NCBI RefSeq assembly: GCF_900143185.1
Contig: NZ_FSRQ01000001.1
Coordinates: 682,001-746,000 of the forward strand
Reading direction: 5' to 3'
DNA: 64,000 nucleotides
Origin: Chryseobacterium scophthalmum
Lineage (GTDB): Bacteria; Bacteroidota; Bacteroidia; Flavobacteriales; Weeksellaceae
The position numbers and the translations under genes are program-made. The number at the start of each line of letters is the position of its first letter. The first letter of the stretch is position 1. The notes beneath the pieces are model-generated. The model was not told where the DNA came from and searched no databases. It worked only from the letters and a program-made list of their open reading frames with translations. Positions 26,354 through 33,904 of this stretch are shown in pieces.

Positions 26354-26959
26354 CTATCCCAAGATTGTCACTCCTTTCTGCAACATTTCAAAGATAGCAT
26401 CTTTTCCGTTATCAGGTTTTACATTGACAGCACGAGTTCCGTTGAAGTGAAGACAAGTAATATATCCAAGATTAGCTGCATCAAGACAAGTAAATTTCAC
26501 ACAATAATCTAATGCTAAACCTACAATTTCCACCAATTGAATTTCATGATATTTCAAGAAATCATCTAATCCTGTTTTCATAAAATGATTGTTGTCCTGG
26601 AAACCGCTGTAAGCATCAATCTCAGTATTTTTTCCTTTCTGAATAATATGAGTTACTTTATCTCTGTTTAGATCTTTATGAAATTCTGCACCAAAAGTAT
26701 TTTCTACACAATGATCTGGCCACATAAACTGCGGAACACCGTTTAAAATAATACTTTCGCCCACTTTTCTATTGTTATTGCTTGCAAAACTTTTGTGATT
26801 TGCAGGATGCCAATCTTGGGTAAGAACAATCTGATCGTAATGGTTTTCTTCCATCAAAAGATTGATGTAGGGAATAACTTCATTTGCTCCCGGAACAGCC
26901 AAAGCTCCGCCTTCACAAAAATCGTTTTGTACATCGACTATTATTAATGCTTTTTTCAT
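26354..26959 (-). CDS. pncA: Nicotinamidase / pyrazinamidase
   Basis: 201 aa isochorismatase-fold amidase that converts nicotinamide to nicotinate for NAD salvage. The triad is visible: Asp in IIVDVQNDFCEGGALAVPG, Lys in IIQKGKNTEID, Cys in GLALDYCVKFT. Metal ligands are in TQDWHPANHKSF. The length fits the bacterial family. No TAnnTTTG box was found upstream. Confidence 0.95.
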   Translation of the reverse strand: MKKALIIVDVQNDFCEGGALAVPGANEVIPYINLLMEENHYDQIVLTQDWHPANHKSFASNNNRKVGESIILNGVPQFMWPDHCVENTFGAEFHKDLNRDKVTHIIQKGKNTEIDAYSGFQDNNHFMKTGLDDFLKYHEIQLVEIVGLALDYCVKFTCLDAANLGYITCLHFNGTRAVNVKPDNGKDAIFEMLQKGVTILG

Positions 26960-27104
26960 ATATAGCTTTCTAATTTTTTATTAATTGATGAAAGTTACCA
27001 TTCAAAAATTTGTCCAAAACCTGATTATCTGACAAAACGGCATTTTAAAAAATAAAATTACAATCTGAAAGATATTTAGAAAGAAAAAACAGACGGCAAT
27101 AGTT

Positions 27105-27112
27105 TATCTTTG
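27105..27112 (+). promoter_or_regulatory. -7 box (TATCTTTG) of the DEAD-box helicase gene
   Basis: TATCTTTG, 17 bases upstream of the ATG at 27130. Confidence 0.55.
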
Positions 27113-27129
27113 CATTAAATAAATACTAT

Positions 27130-28272
27130 ATGTCATTCGAATCTTTAGGTCTATCACACAATATTATTCATTCTGTTAAAAAATTAGGTTATCTGAAGCC
27201 TTTTCCAATTCAGGAGCAAACGGTACCGATTATTTTAACAGGAAAAGATTTGATGGGAATTGCACAGACAGGTTCCGGAAAAACGGCTTGTTTTGTGATG
27301 CCAATTTTAGAAAAGCTACAAAATACAGAAGTTAAAAAAGATCGTAATGTACAGGTTTTAATATTGGTTCCTACAAGAGAATTAGCCATTCAGATTGATG
27401 AGGTTTTCAGAGCGTTTACAGACAATTTGAAACGTGAAGTCCGTACAATGGCAGTTTATGGCGGTGTTTCTATCAATCCACAGATGAAGGGAATGTTTGG
27501 GGTAGAAGTTCTTATTGCAACGCCCGGTCGTTTGTTGGATTTAATTGATCATAAAGCATTAAGCATTTCCCAAATAAAGCATTTAGTGATTGATGAAGCA
27601 GATAAAATGTTTCAGTTAGGTTTTGGTGAAGAGATGAACAAGCTTTTTGCCATGATGCCGGTTGCAAAACAAACCACTTTATTTTCTGCGACTTTAAATG
27701 ATAAAGTTGCTGAGATGAAAGAACGTTTATCAATCGATCCTACGATTATTGAAATTAAAAAAGAGGAAGTTGAAATTGATAATATTGAACAATTAGCTTA
27801 TCATGTTTCTCCGGAAAACAAAGGTCCGTTCTTAAGATATTTAATTAAAGAAAAGAAGGTTGAGAAAGCTTTAATATTTGTTTCTTCTACAAGATCTGCA
27901 GATAATTTGGTTGAAAAACTGAAAAAAAATAAAATAAAAGCTGTTGCTATTCACAGCCAAAAATCGCAAGGTGCCCGAAGAAATAACCTGGAAGAATTTA
28001 AAGTAAACGGAGCCCAAATTTTGGTTGCTACAGACTTAATCGGTCGTGGAATTCACATTGAGTCATTACCTTGTGTGATCAATTACGAATTGCCTCGTTC
28101 GCCTTTAGATTATATTCACCGCATTGGTAGAACGGGTCGTGCAGGCGAAAAAGGAACAGCAATTTCAATTTTGACTGATGATGAATTACAGCATTTCAGA
28201 GTGATACAAAAGAAAATGGGGAAGAAAGTGACTCTGCAAAGAACGGAGGATATTAATCTGCATGGTTATTAA
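27130..28272 (+). CDS. DEAD-box RNA helicase
   Basis: 380 aa, a minimal two-domain helicase without the long basic tail of RhlE/CsdA proteins. Motifs in order are a Q-motif (KPFPIQEQ), AQTGSGKT (Walker A), PTRELA, TPGRLLD, DEADKMF (DEAD), SATL, ATDLIGRGIH and HRIGRTGRAG. It probably unwinds RNA in ribosome assembly or decay. No neighbour ties it to a specific process. Confidence 0.93.
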   Translation: MSFESLGLSHNIIHSVKKLGYLKPFPIQEQTVPIILTGKDLMGIAQTGSGKTACFVMPILEKLQNTEVKKDRNVQVLILVPTRELAIQIDEVFRAFTDNLKREVRTMAVYGGVSINPQMKGMFGVEVLIATPGRLLDLIDHKALSISQIKHLVIDEADKMFQLGFGEEMNKLFAMMPVAKQTTLFSATLNDKVAEMKERLSIDPTIIEIKKEEVEIDNIEQLAYHVSPENKGPFLRYLIKEKKVEKALIFVSSTRSADNLVEKLKKNKIKAVAIHSQKSQGARRNNLEEFKVNGAQILVATDLIGRGIHIESLPCVINYELPRSPLDYIHRIGRTGRAGEKGTAISILTDDELQHFRVIQKKMGKKVTLQRTEDINLHGY

Positions 28273-28339
28273 TATTTAAATATTTTTCTCGCAGATTTAC
28301 AATAAGTAGTTTTAATTAATAAACTTGTTTAATTTTTAA

Positions 28340-28496
28340 TTAACCACAAAAGAGACAAAAGATTTAGATATTTTTAATAAGTATAAAGAAAAAAGTACAC
28401 AAAAGCTCTTTAAAAATCTCTGATTTTTTATTCTTTTGAGAACTTCGATTATCTAATAATAGCATCATAATTGTCTTTTGCTCCTTTTGTGGTTAA
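28340..28496. repeat. AACCACAAAAG inverted repeat, copy 2
   Basis: The left arm at 28340-28362 (TTAACCACAAAAGAGACAAA...) and the right arm at 28474-28496 are near-perfect reverse complements separated by about 110 AT-rich bases. Same family as 3411 and 54096. It occupies most of the gap between the helicase and the bacillithiol-type operon. Confidence 0.75.
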
Positions 28497-28531
28497 ATTT
28501 AAACAGACTTAATATTAAACTATTTATAAAT

Positions 28532-28539
28532 TAATTTTG
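28532..28539 (+). promoter_or_regulatory. -7 box (TAATTTTG) of the bacillithiol-type operon
   Basis: TAATTTTG, 28 bases upstream of the ATG at 28568. Confidence 0.45.
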
Positions 28540-28567
28540 ATCAAATCATTAAATATTATCATTGAAA

Positions 28568-29104
28568 ATGGACAATTTAGAACAGAAAAGATTTCCGATA
28601 GGTCGCTTTGAAGCTCCTGACAACATCTGCGACATTCAACTCACAGAATATATTAAAGTCATCAAAAATTTTCCAGACAAATTAAAAAATTTAATTGAAG
28701 ATTTTAACGAAGATCAATTAGATACACAATACAGAGAAGGCGGCTGGACAGTGAGACAGCTTGTGAATCACATTGCAGACAGTCACATGAACAGTCTTAT
28801 TCGTTTAAAATTGGCGCTTACAGAAGAAAATCCCACAATAAAACCTTACGACGAAGCAAAATTTGCAGAGCTTCAAGATAGCGTAAATATGCCGATAAAA
28901 CCTGCGATGAGAATTATAAAAGGAACTCATCAAAGATGGACTGTTTTATTAAAAGCAATGACCAATAAACAGTTTGAAAGAACTTTTCATCACCCTGAAC
29001 ACAACGAAAGTTATGATCTGAGAGTTTACCTTGCGAATTATGTTTGGCATTGCAATCATCATTTTGCACATATTGAAAATCTGAAGAAAGAAAAAAACTG
29101 GTAG
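28568..29104 (+). CDS. YfiT/DinB family metal-dependent transferase (probable bacillithiol S-transferase)
   Basis: 178 aa four-helix-bundle protein of the DinB/YfiT family. The metal-binding His residues are in LVNHIADSH and VWHCNHHFAHIENL, the YfiT pattern; the N-terminal RFPIGRFEAP is also typical. Relatives transfer bacillithiol to electrophiles. I chose ATG 28568 over the TTG two codons earlier. It heads an operon with DUF1569, YtxJ and a Crp/Fnr gene; the stop overlaps the next start by one base. The YtxJ neighbour supports a bacillithiol role (inference). Confidence 0.85.
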   Translation: MDNLEQKRFPIGRFEAPDNICDIQLTEYIKVIKNFPDKLKNLIEDFNEDQLDTQYREGGWTVRQLVNHIADSHMNSLIRLKLALTEENPTIKPYDEAKFAELQDSVNMPIKPAMRIIKGTHQRWTVLLKAMTNKQFERTFHHPEHNESYDLRVYLANYVWHCNHHFAHIENLKKEKNW

Positions 29105-29559
29105 TGAAAAGCCTTCATAACAAGAACGATTTTAACGAAATTAAGCAGAGAATTGCTCAGCTTTCAGAAACTTCAGAAAGAAAATGGGGAAGTATGAATG
29201 CTTCTCAAATGCTTGTTCATTGTGATTTGATCTTACAGATTGCATTAAAGAAAATCACTCTTCCACCAATCAATTTTCTATTCAAATCAATCGGAATTTT
29301 TGTGAAAAGAGAAATGCAGATTTTCAATAACGGAATTCCCCGAAATATGCCTACTTTTAGAAAAGTAATCGTTAATTTTGAATGTAACTTTGAAGAAGCA
29401 AGAAACAATCTTTTAAAAAGGTTAGACGAGTATTATCTTGCTTACGAAAATCATCATTTGCCAAATCGCCATGAGCTTTTTGGTGAAATGAAAGAAAAAG
29501 ATTGGGGATTTATGGAATATAAACACCTCAATCACCATTTAAAACAATTTAATGTATGA
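29104..29559 (+). CDS. DUF1569 family (DinB-like) protein
   Basis: 151 aa with DUF1569 features: KWGSMNASQMLVHCDL near residue 30 (a His suited to metal binding), HELFGEMKEKDWG and the ending YKHLNHHLKQFNV. It is probably another DinB-fold metal protein; activity unknown. It starts with GTG, whose G is the last base of the upstream stop. The last four bases overlap the ytxJ-like start (ATGA). Confidence 0.8.
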   Translation: MKSLHNKNDFNEIKQRIAQLSETSERKWGSMNASQMLVHCDLILQIALKKITLPPINFLFKSIGIFVKREMQIFNNGIPRNMPTFRKVIVNFECNFEEARNNLLKRLDEYYLAYENHHLPNRHELFGEMKEKDWGFMEYKHLNHHLKQFNV

Positions 29560-29936
29560 GTTTTTTAGATAAAATATTTGGCGGAAAACAGGAACAGGGA
29601 GAAACAAAATCTTTCTGGAAAACAATAAAGTCTGAAGAAGATTTAGAAAAAGCAATCAAACAGTCTTATGAAAATAGAGTAGCCATTTTCAAACATTCTA
29701 CAAGCTGTTTTATAAGCAAAACGGTTTTGAAAAATTTTGAAAAAGAAATTGAAAATTCAGACGAACAAAATGCAAGTTTTTATTTTCTTGATCTTTTGGC
29801 TTTCAGACCAATTTCCAATAAAATTGCTGAAGATTTCGGGATTCGTCACGAAAGTCCGCAATTGATTGTTTTTGAAAACGGAAAAGCCATCAATAACGCA
29901 TCACATCAGGATATTTCTTTAAGCCAGATTCTATGA
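29556..29936 (+). CDS. ytxJ: YtxJ/BrxC family monothiol bacilliredoxin
   Basis: 126 aa thioredoxin-fold protein. The single active cysteine lies in KHSTSCFISKTVL, corresponding to the TCPIS-type site of YtxJ (BrxC), with a Phe at the usual Pro position. Later segments DLLAFRPISNKIAEDFGI and ESPQLIVFENGK match the family. It likely removes bacillithiol from protein thiols. Overlaps both flanking genes by four bases, a tightly coupled operon. Confidence 0.88.
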   Translation: MSFLDKIFGGKQEQGETKSFWKTIKSEEDLEKAIKQSYENRVAIFKHSTSCFISKTVLKNFEKEIENSDEQNASFYFLDLLAFRPISNKIAEDFGIRHESPQLIVFENGKAINNASHQDISLSQIL

Positions 29937-30526
29937 GTAATATAAACGAATATTTAGCAAAAGTTTTTGAGGTTCCCGCTGAAAAAGTAAATTTATGCAG
30001 CATTCAGTATGAAATGAAAAAAGTAGGGAAGCACGAAATGCTTTTGCAGGAAGGCGAAGTATGCCGAAATACTTTTTTTGTTGAAAAAGGGCTTTTAAGA
30101 ATGTATTCTATTGATAAAAACGGAAAAGAACACGTTATACAGTTTGCTCCTGAAAATTGGCTGATTGGCGACCGAAGCAGTCTTTATTTTAATGAAAAAT
30201 CCCGCTATTATATTGAAGCAGTAGAAGATTCTGAAGTGTTGTTTTTACAGCCGGATTTTTTCAGTAAACTTTTAGAAGAATTCCCGAATACGATTGAAAA
30301 AAATGATCTGATTATTCAGAAGCATGTAAAAAGCTTGCAGGACAGAATCAATTCTTTGTTAGGAGAAACGGCGGAAGAACGCTATTTAAAATTCATCAAA
30401 ATGTATCCGGATCTTTTACTAAGAGTTCCGCAATGGATGATCGCTTCTTATCTGGGAATTACTCCGGAAAGCTTAAGCCGTGTGAGAAAAGAACTGGCAA
30501 AAAAGAATTTTGTTACCGATAAATAA
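29933..30526 (+). CDS. Crp/Fnr family transcriptional regulator
   Basis: 197 aa. A cyclic-nucleotide-binding-type sensor domain (about 20-120: EGEVCRNTFFVEKGLLRMYS) and a C-terminal HTH (VPQWMIASYLGITPESLSRVRKE). It lacks the cAMP-contact pattern of true CRP, so the ligand is unknown. The recognition helix differs from those of the 32388 and 33905 proteins but resembles the 50039 one. Last gene of the bacillithiol-type operon, so it may sense thiol or oxidative state (inference). Confidence 0.88.
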   Translation: MSNINEYLAKVFEVPAEKVNLCSIQYEMKKVGKHEMLLQEGEVCRNTFFVEKGLLRMYSIDKNGKEHVIQFAPENWLIGDRSSLYFNEKSRYYIEAVEDSEVLFLQPDFFSKLLEEFPNTIEKNDLIIQKHVKSLQDRINSLLGETAEERYLKFIKMYPDLLLRVPQWMIASYLGITPESLSRVRKELAKKNFVTDK

Positions 30527-30553
30527 TCTTTATTAATTTAAGATAAAAATAAA

Positions 30554-30594
30554 ATCACCGCACCAAACAACTAATCGTTGTTAAGTGTGGTGAT
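30554..30594. terminator. Two-tier hairpin between convergent genes
   Basis: The outer stem ATCACCGCAC (30554-30563) with GTGTGGTGAT (30585-30594) encloses an inner stem AACAAC (30566-30571) with GTTGTT (30577-30582). It lies after the Crp/Fnr gene (+) and overlaps the last codons of the minus-strand hypothetical gene. A/T-rich flanks on both sides suggest bidirectional termination. Confidence 0.65.
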
Positions 30595-30921
30595 TATTCT
30601 ATTTAGGTATTCCTGTTCTCTTAAAACTTTCTCATAAGATTGTTTGGCATACGAAGGCGACAACTGATAACCATCGGCATGGAGCTGATAACTGTCGTTC
30701 TCAACATATCCTGTAAAGTTCACCGTATATTCATGAATAAATTTATCGATCACTTTCTTTTTGATATCGCAAATCGTACTGTTCTTTATTTTTTGTAAAG
30801 AATTTAATATAAAAGACTTATCTCCAGTGAATTGAATTACCTGAGTAATCATTGCAAAATTGCTCAATGGCTTGTTATTCGTTTCATGAACAACAGCGTG
30901 CGGGTCATCTTCGAATATCAT
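30571..30921 (-). CDS. Hypothetical protein
   Basis: 116 aa, soluble, no signal peptide and no family I recognise. It starts MIFEDDPHAVVHETNN and is rich in Lys, Asn and Tyr in the second half (YQLHADGYQLSPSYAKQSY). It lies downstream of the PPOX-type gene on the same strand (38-base gap) and may be co-transcribed. Its stop lies inside a terminator-like hairpin. Confidence 0.6.
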   Translation of the reverse strand: MIFEDDPHAVVHETNNKPLSNFAMITQVIQFTGDKSFILNSLQKIKNSTICDIKKKVIDKFIHEYTVNFTGYVENDSYQLHADGYQLSPSYAKQSYEKVLREQEYLNRIITTLNND

Positions 30922-30959
30922 GATCTTATAGTTTTTAAAGTAAGTAATTATATTAAAAA

Positions 30960-31466
30960 TTAAACTGTAGCGTTCCCTTCTACACCGTCAGAATTATCGG
31001 TTTTATTTCCGGTAACTGCGGCAGCTACAAAACTTAGAAGACTTACGAGTTTTCCAGCTTTGGTGTCCCAATAATAAGTATCTTTCGGCGTTACACGGAT
31101 AATCGAAACATTAGGATCGTCTTTTCCGTCAAACCAAGCATTTGCCATTGCAGACCATTTCTCTTCAATGGTTGATCTGTCTTTATAAATCACAGCGTCA
31201 CCAAATATAGAAAGATATTCTGAATCTGAGTTATTCATAAATAAAAGTTGTACTCTTTTGTCATCTTTTATTTCAAAATTTTTGTTGCTGGCTTCACTGC
31301 TGATAAACCATAGATTTCCGCTTTCATCAGTTTCCTGAAGACCCATCGGTCTAGTATTGATGGGTAAACTTTCTAGATTGGTGCAGAACATACAGATTTT
31401 AGCTCTTTCTGAAAGTTCCTTAATTTTTTTTACCGCTTCTGCGTTATTCAAATTTTCTGTTGACAT
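30960..31466 (-). CDS. Pyridoxamine 5'-phosphate oxidase-like (general stress protein 26-type) flavin-binding protein
   Basis: 168 aa split-barrel protein. Signatures are ICMFCTNLESLPINTRPMGL, GNLWFISSEASNKNFEIK, LLFMNNSDSEYLSIFGDAV and the Trp-rich EEKWSAMANAWFDG, as in GsiB/YzzA-like stress proteins that bind FMN or F420-type cofactors. Ligand and reaction unknown. The tail after residue 150 is low complexity. A -7 box (TATTTTTG, minus strand, 31544-31551) lies 77 bases upstream. Confidence 0.8.
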   Translation of the reverse strand: MSTENLNNAEAVKKIKELSERAKICMFCTNLESLPINTRPMGLQETDESGNLWFISSEASNKNFEIKDDKRVQLLFMNNSDSEYLSIFGDAVIYKDRSTIEEKWSAMANAWFDGKDDPNVSIIRVTPKDTYYWDTKAGKLVSLLSFVAAAVTGNKTDNSDGVEGNATV

Positions 31467-31543
31467 AATATTATATTTTGTAATTGTGGTTTGTATTGTA
31501 GAATAAAAAATTCTATGATGATTGGTCGCTTCAAAAACCTAAC

Positions 31544-31551
31544 CAAAAATA
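31544..31551 (-). promoter_or_regulatory. -7 box (TATTTTTG) of the PPOX-type gene
   Basis: TATTTTTG on the minus strand in the 457-base divergent gap, 77 bases before the ATG at 31466. Confidence 0.35.
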
Positions 31552-31641
31552 TAAAATCTTTAAAAAAAAATTCAATTCCCCTATAAAATAAATTAAAAAC
31601 AACAATTATTGATGAAAATGATACAACATTAACTAAAATTT

Positions 31642-31685
31642 ATGATTGAAATCATAAAAACCTAATTTAATTTATCGTATATTTG
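31642..31685 (+). promoter_or_regulatory. CRP/FNR-type box plus -7 box, site 1
   Basis: The perfect palindrome ATGATTGAAATCAT (31642-31655) is followed after 22 bases by TATATTTG (31678-31685). This spacing puts the palindrome centre near -41, a class II activator position. The predicted transcript starts near 31692 and runs toward the CNB-only gene at 31924. A 9-codon ORF (31744-31773) and small hairpins (TTCACAA/TTGTGAA) lie in the long leader. A second, tighter palindrome TTGATAAATCAT (31693-31704) sits at the predicted start. Confidence 0.65.
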
Positions 31686-31923
31686 AGTAAGGTTGATAAA
31701 TCATACTGACTCAATTTTATAGTATGTTATCACTATTCACAAAATGAAAATTGTGAAAGATTTCTCTATTTAAAAATACTAAATACTGAAATTCAGTAAA
31801 ATATTTAAGTATTGACATTACTTTTAATCGTAATTCACCATCCGTTTAAACCTTGTTACCACTAATATTTACTTATATCTTTTGTGAAGATTACAATCAC
31901 AATCAATCGTAAATATTAAAATT

Positions 31924-32289
31924 ATGGTTATCCACCAAAAAATCCTGAAATCTGCAGGAGCTATCAGTAAAAACTATTTAGCTACAGAAAATATTTTCAC
32001 AGAAGGCGAGTCTGCTCAATATTATTTCCAGATTGTTTCCGGAAGTGTAAAAATGAATAATTATGATGCATCTGGTAAAGAACATATTCAAAATCATTTG
32101 GAGGCAGGAGAGTGTCTTGGTGAGTCTTTTCTTTTTATAGATCATCAATATCCTATGAATGCAATAGCCATCAATTCTTGTGAAGTTTTGAGTTTAAAAA
32201 AAAATTTATTTATCAGTTTAATGCAGAAAAATCCGAAAATGTGTTTTGAAATAAATAAAAATCTTTCTAAAAAGCTCCATTTTAAATAA
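31924..32289 (+). CDS. Cyclic-nucleotide-binding-domain-only protein (Crp/Fnr without HTH)
   Basis: 121 aa comprising just a CNB fold: NIFTEGESAQYYFQIVSGSV, GECLGESFLFIDHQYPMNAI, ending KNLSKKLHFK. It aligns with the sensor half of the next gene (ending SHRLYFK) and stops exactly where the dimer helix would lead into the HTH. No HTH remnant can be read in the 98 bases downstream. It may be a decayed paralogue or a stand-alone partner that heterodimerises with neighbouring regulators. A second possible promoter (TTG, 20 bases, TATCTTTT) lies about 50 bases upstream. Confidence 0.7.
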   Translation: MVIHQKILKSAGAISKNYLATENIFTEGESAQYYFQIVSGSVKMNNYDASGKEHIQNHLEAGECLGESFLFIDHQYPMNAIAINSCEVLSLKKNLFISLMQKNPKMCFEINKNLSKKLHFK

Positions 32290-32387
32290 ATTCTGGCACA
32301 AAATATGTGTTGAAAAAATCCGACAGTAAAACTTACAATTAACCTCAATTGGCAGTATACTGTATTAAATGATAAAATTTTTACACC

Positions 32388-33002
32388 ATGAAAACAATAA
32401 GTTGCATGAAGATTGACGAGCAATTGCTGAAATCTTACAGTGCTGAAACTAAAACTTACAAAGAAAAAGAACTTATTTTCAGAGAAGGCGATTCGCCGAC
32501 TTTTTACTACCAGATTATAGAAGGTGTTGTAAAGGTTAATAATTTTAATGATGAAGGGAAAGAATTTATACATAATATTTTAGGAAAAGGGCAAAGTTTT
32601 GGAGATGCGCATTTATTTATAGAAAAAAAATATACTGTGAATTCTTACGCTCTAAAGCCTACAACACTCATCATATTGCCAAGAAAGAATTTTATTAATC
32701 TCGTAAAAGAACATCCTCATGTTTCTTTGGAAATAAATGCATGTTTATCGCACCGTCTTTATTTCAAAATGAAAATGATTCATGACATGGTCTCACTACA
32801 GCCTTCCGCAAGAATTCTTGGTCTTTTCAGTTATCTTAAAAGCTATACCGATTGTGAAGACCAGCATTCGTTTAATATAAAACTTACAAGACAGCAAATT
32901 GCCGATCTTACCGGTTTGCGCGTAGAAACTATCATCAGAACCATCAAAAAAATGGAAAAAGATAATCTGCTGAAAATTGAAGACCGTAAAATATATTATT
33001 AA
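32388..33002 (+). CDS. Crp/Fnr family transcriptional regulator
   Basis: 204 aa. The sensor domain (about 30-130: ELIFREGDSPTFYYQIIEGV, GQSFGDAHLFIEKKYTVNS) lacks N-terminal Fe-S cysteines. Then come a dimer helix and an HTH with the recognition helix LRVETIIRTIKKM. The VET..R pattern is the one FNR uses to read TTGAT half-sites, which fits the WTGAY-N4-ATCAW boxes found on both sides of this cluster. An alternative start is Met7 (MKIDEQ), matching the chosen start of the 33905 protein. Confidence 0.9.
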   Translation: MKTISCMKIDEQLLKSYSAETKTYKEKELIFREGDSPTFYYQIIEGVVKVNNFNDEGKEFIHNILGKGQSFGDAHLFIEKKYTVNSYALKPTTLIILPRKNFINLVKEHPHVSLEINACLSHRLYFKMKMIHDMVSLQPSARILGLFSYLKSYTDCEDQHSFNIKLTRQQIADLTGLRVETIIRTIKKMEKDNLLKIEDRKIYY

Positions 33003-33011
33003 AGAAAGTAC

Positions 33012-33056
33012 ATGACTCAAATCATAAGTTAATAAATCCTTAGCGAAGTATATTTG
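33012..33056 (+). promoter_or_regulatory. CRP/FNR-type box plus -7 box, site 2
   Basis: ATGACTCAAATCAT (33012-33025) followed after 23 bases by TATATTTG (33049-33056). The box starts ten bases after the stop of the upstream Crp/Fnr gene. The predicted start is near 33062, leading into the leader ORF at 33113. Confidence 0.7.
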
Positions 33057-33057
33057 A

Positions 33058-33260
33058 TATATTTTATCATAGAACCACAATCACAACACCAACCACCTAA
33101 ATTAATTATAATATGAAAACAGCAGCATTATATTTCACCCAATAAGGTTTAGAAATTACAGTCTTTAAATCCCGGATTTAAAACTGTAACGTCAGTTTTT
33201 TATTCATTATTTACTTTCATGATTACCTCTTTTGTGGAGGAAGAGGTAATCTTTAGAACG
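33058..33260 (+). promoter_or_regulatory. Putative structured leader or small RNA upstream of the CinA-like gene
   Basis: Downstream of site 2 come a 10-codon ORF (33113-33145) and hairpin A: ACAGT-TTTAAAT (33158-33170, one bulged C) with ATTTAAA-ACTGT (33176-33187). Hairpin B, AAACTG (33181-33186) with CAGTTT (33193-33198) plus a T-run to 33201, reuses the 3' arm of A, so the two exclude each other. Hairpin C is GATTACCTCTT (33221-33231) with AAGAGGTAATC (33241-33251). This layout suits an attenuator or a terminated small RNA. Nothing gene-like follows until 33372. Confidence 0.45.
33113..33145 (+). CDS. Possible 10-codon leader peptide
   Basis: ATG to TAA encodes MKTAALYFTQ. It begins about 50 bases after the predicted start of site 2, has an A-rich translation-initiation context typical of this genome, and is followed directly by exclusive hairpins. 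There is no run of a single amino acid, so classical amino-acid attenuation is not indicated. It could also be chance. Confidence 0.25.
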   Translation: MKTAALYFTQ

Positions 33261-33371
33261 CTTTAGAATTGGCATATTCATTAAGCTTTTTATGCTATAC
33301 TTAAAAAACTGATGATCTCCATTACTTTGAAAAACACGTGAATATTTTACAACTTCATTAAAACAAATCTT

Positions 33372-33872
33372 ATGGAATTTCAACAAAACTTACTCAATTA
33401 TATCAGCGAATCATTAATAGCTACCAACGAAACGATTTCTATCGCTGAAAGTGTAACTTCCGGGCTTTTTCAGCTCGCTTTTTCACAAATGCCCAATGCA
33501 TCAATGTTTTATAAAGGCGGAATAACTGCTTATACATTAGACCAAAAAGTTAAACTTCTCAATGTAGATTATGATGAAGGAAACTCATGCGACTGTGTTT
33601 CTGAGGAAATTGCAGAAACAATGGCTCTCAGTGTAGCAAAACTATTCGATACCGATTGGTCTATTGCAGTTACAGGTTATGCCAACCCAATGAGAAGTTC
33701 TACGTACAAAATATTTTCATATTATTCTTTTGCCTACAAAGGTGAAATTATTTTATCTAAAAAACTGGAGCTTCATCCTAAAACACAGGCTTTAGGAGCG
33801 CAACAATATTATACAGAATTTATTTTGGGATGCTTTAAAAGTGAGATTAATAAACTTTTAATTTTAAAATAA
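33372..33872 (+). CDS. Divergent CinA C-terminal domain (PncC-like) protein
   Basis: 166 aa, one CinA/PncC fold. The family motif ESCTGG appears as SIAESVTSGLFQLAFSQ, with the catalytic Ser kept and Cys and one Gly changed. MFYKGGITAYTLDQKVKLLNV matches the usual FxGGxxxYxxxxKxxLL. The TGxAGP motif is AVTGYANP. PncC hydrolyses nicotinamide mononucleotide to nicotinate mononucleotide; the altered motifs make this activity uncertain. It lies in the Crp/Fnr cluster downstream of the structured leader. Confidence 0.75.
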   Translation: MEFQQNLLNYISESLIATNETISIAESVTSGLFQLAFSQMPNASMFYKGGITAYTLDQKVKLLNVDYDEGNSCDCVSEEIAETMALSVAKLFDTDWSIAVTGYANPMRSSTYKIFSYYSFAYKGEIILSKKLELHPKTQALGAQQYYTEFILGCFKSEINKLLILK

Positions 33873-33904
33873 CAAAGCTCAGGTAAAGAATAATATTTTA
33901 GAGA

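Noticed and set aside
28537..28549. TTGATCAAATCAT near the bacillithiol-type operon start
   Set aside because: The spacer is three instead of four bases and it lies downstream of, and overlapping, the -7 box, so it does not fit the -41 pattern.
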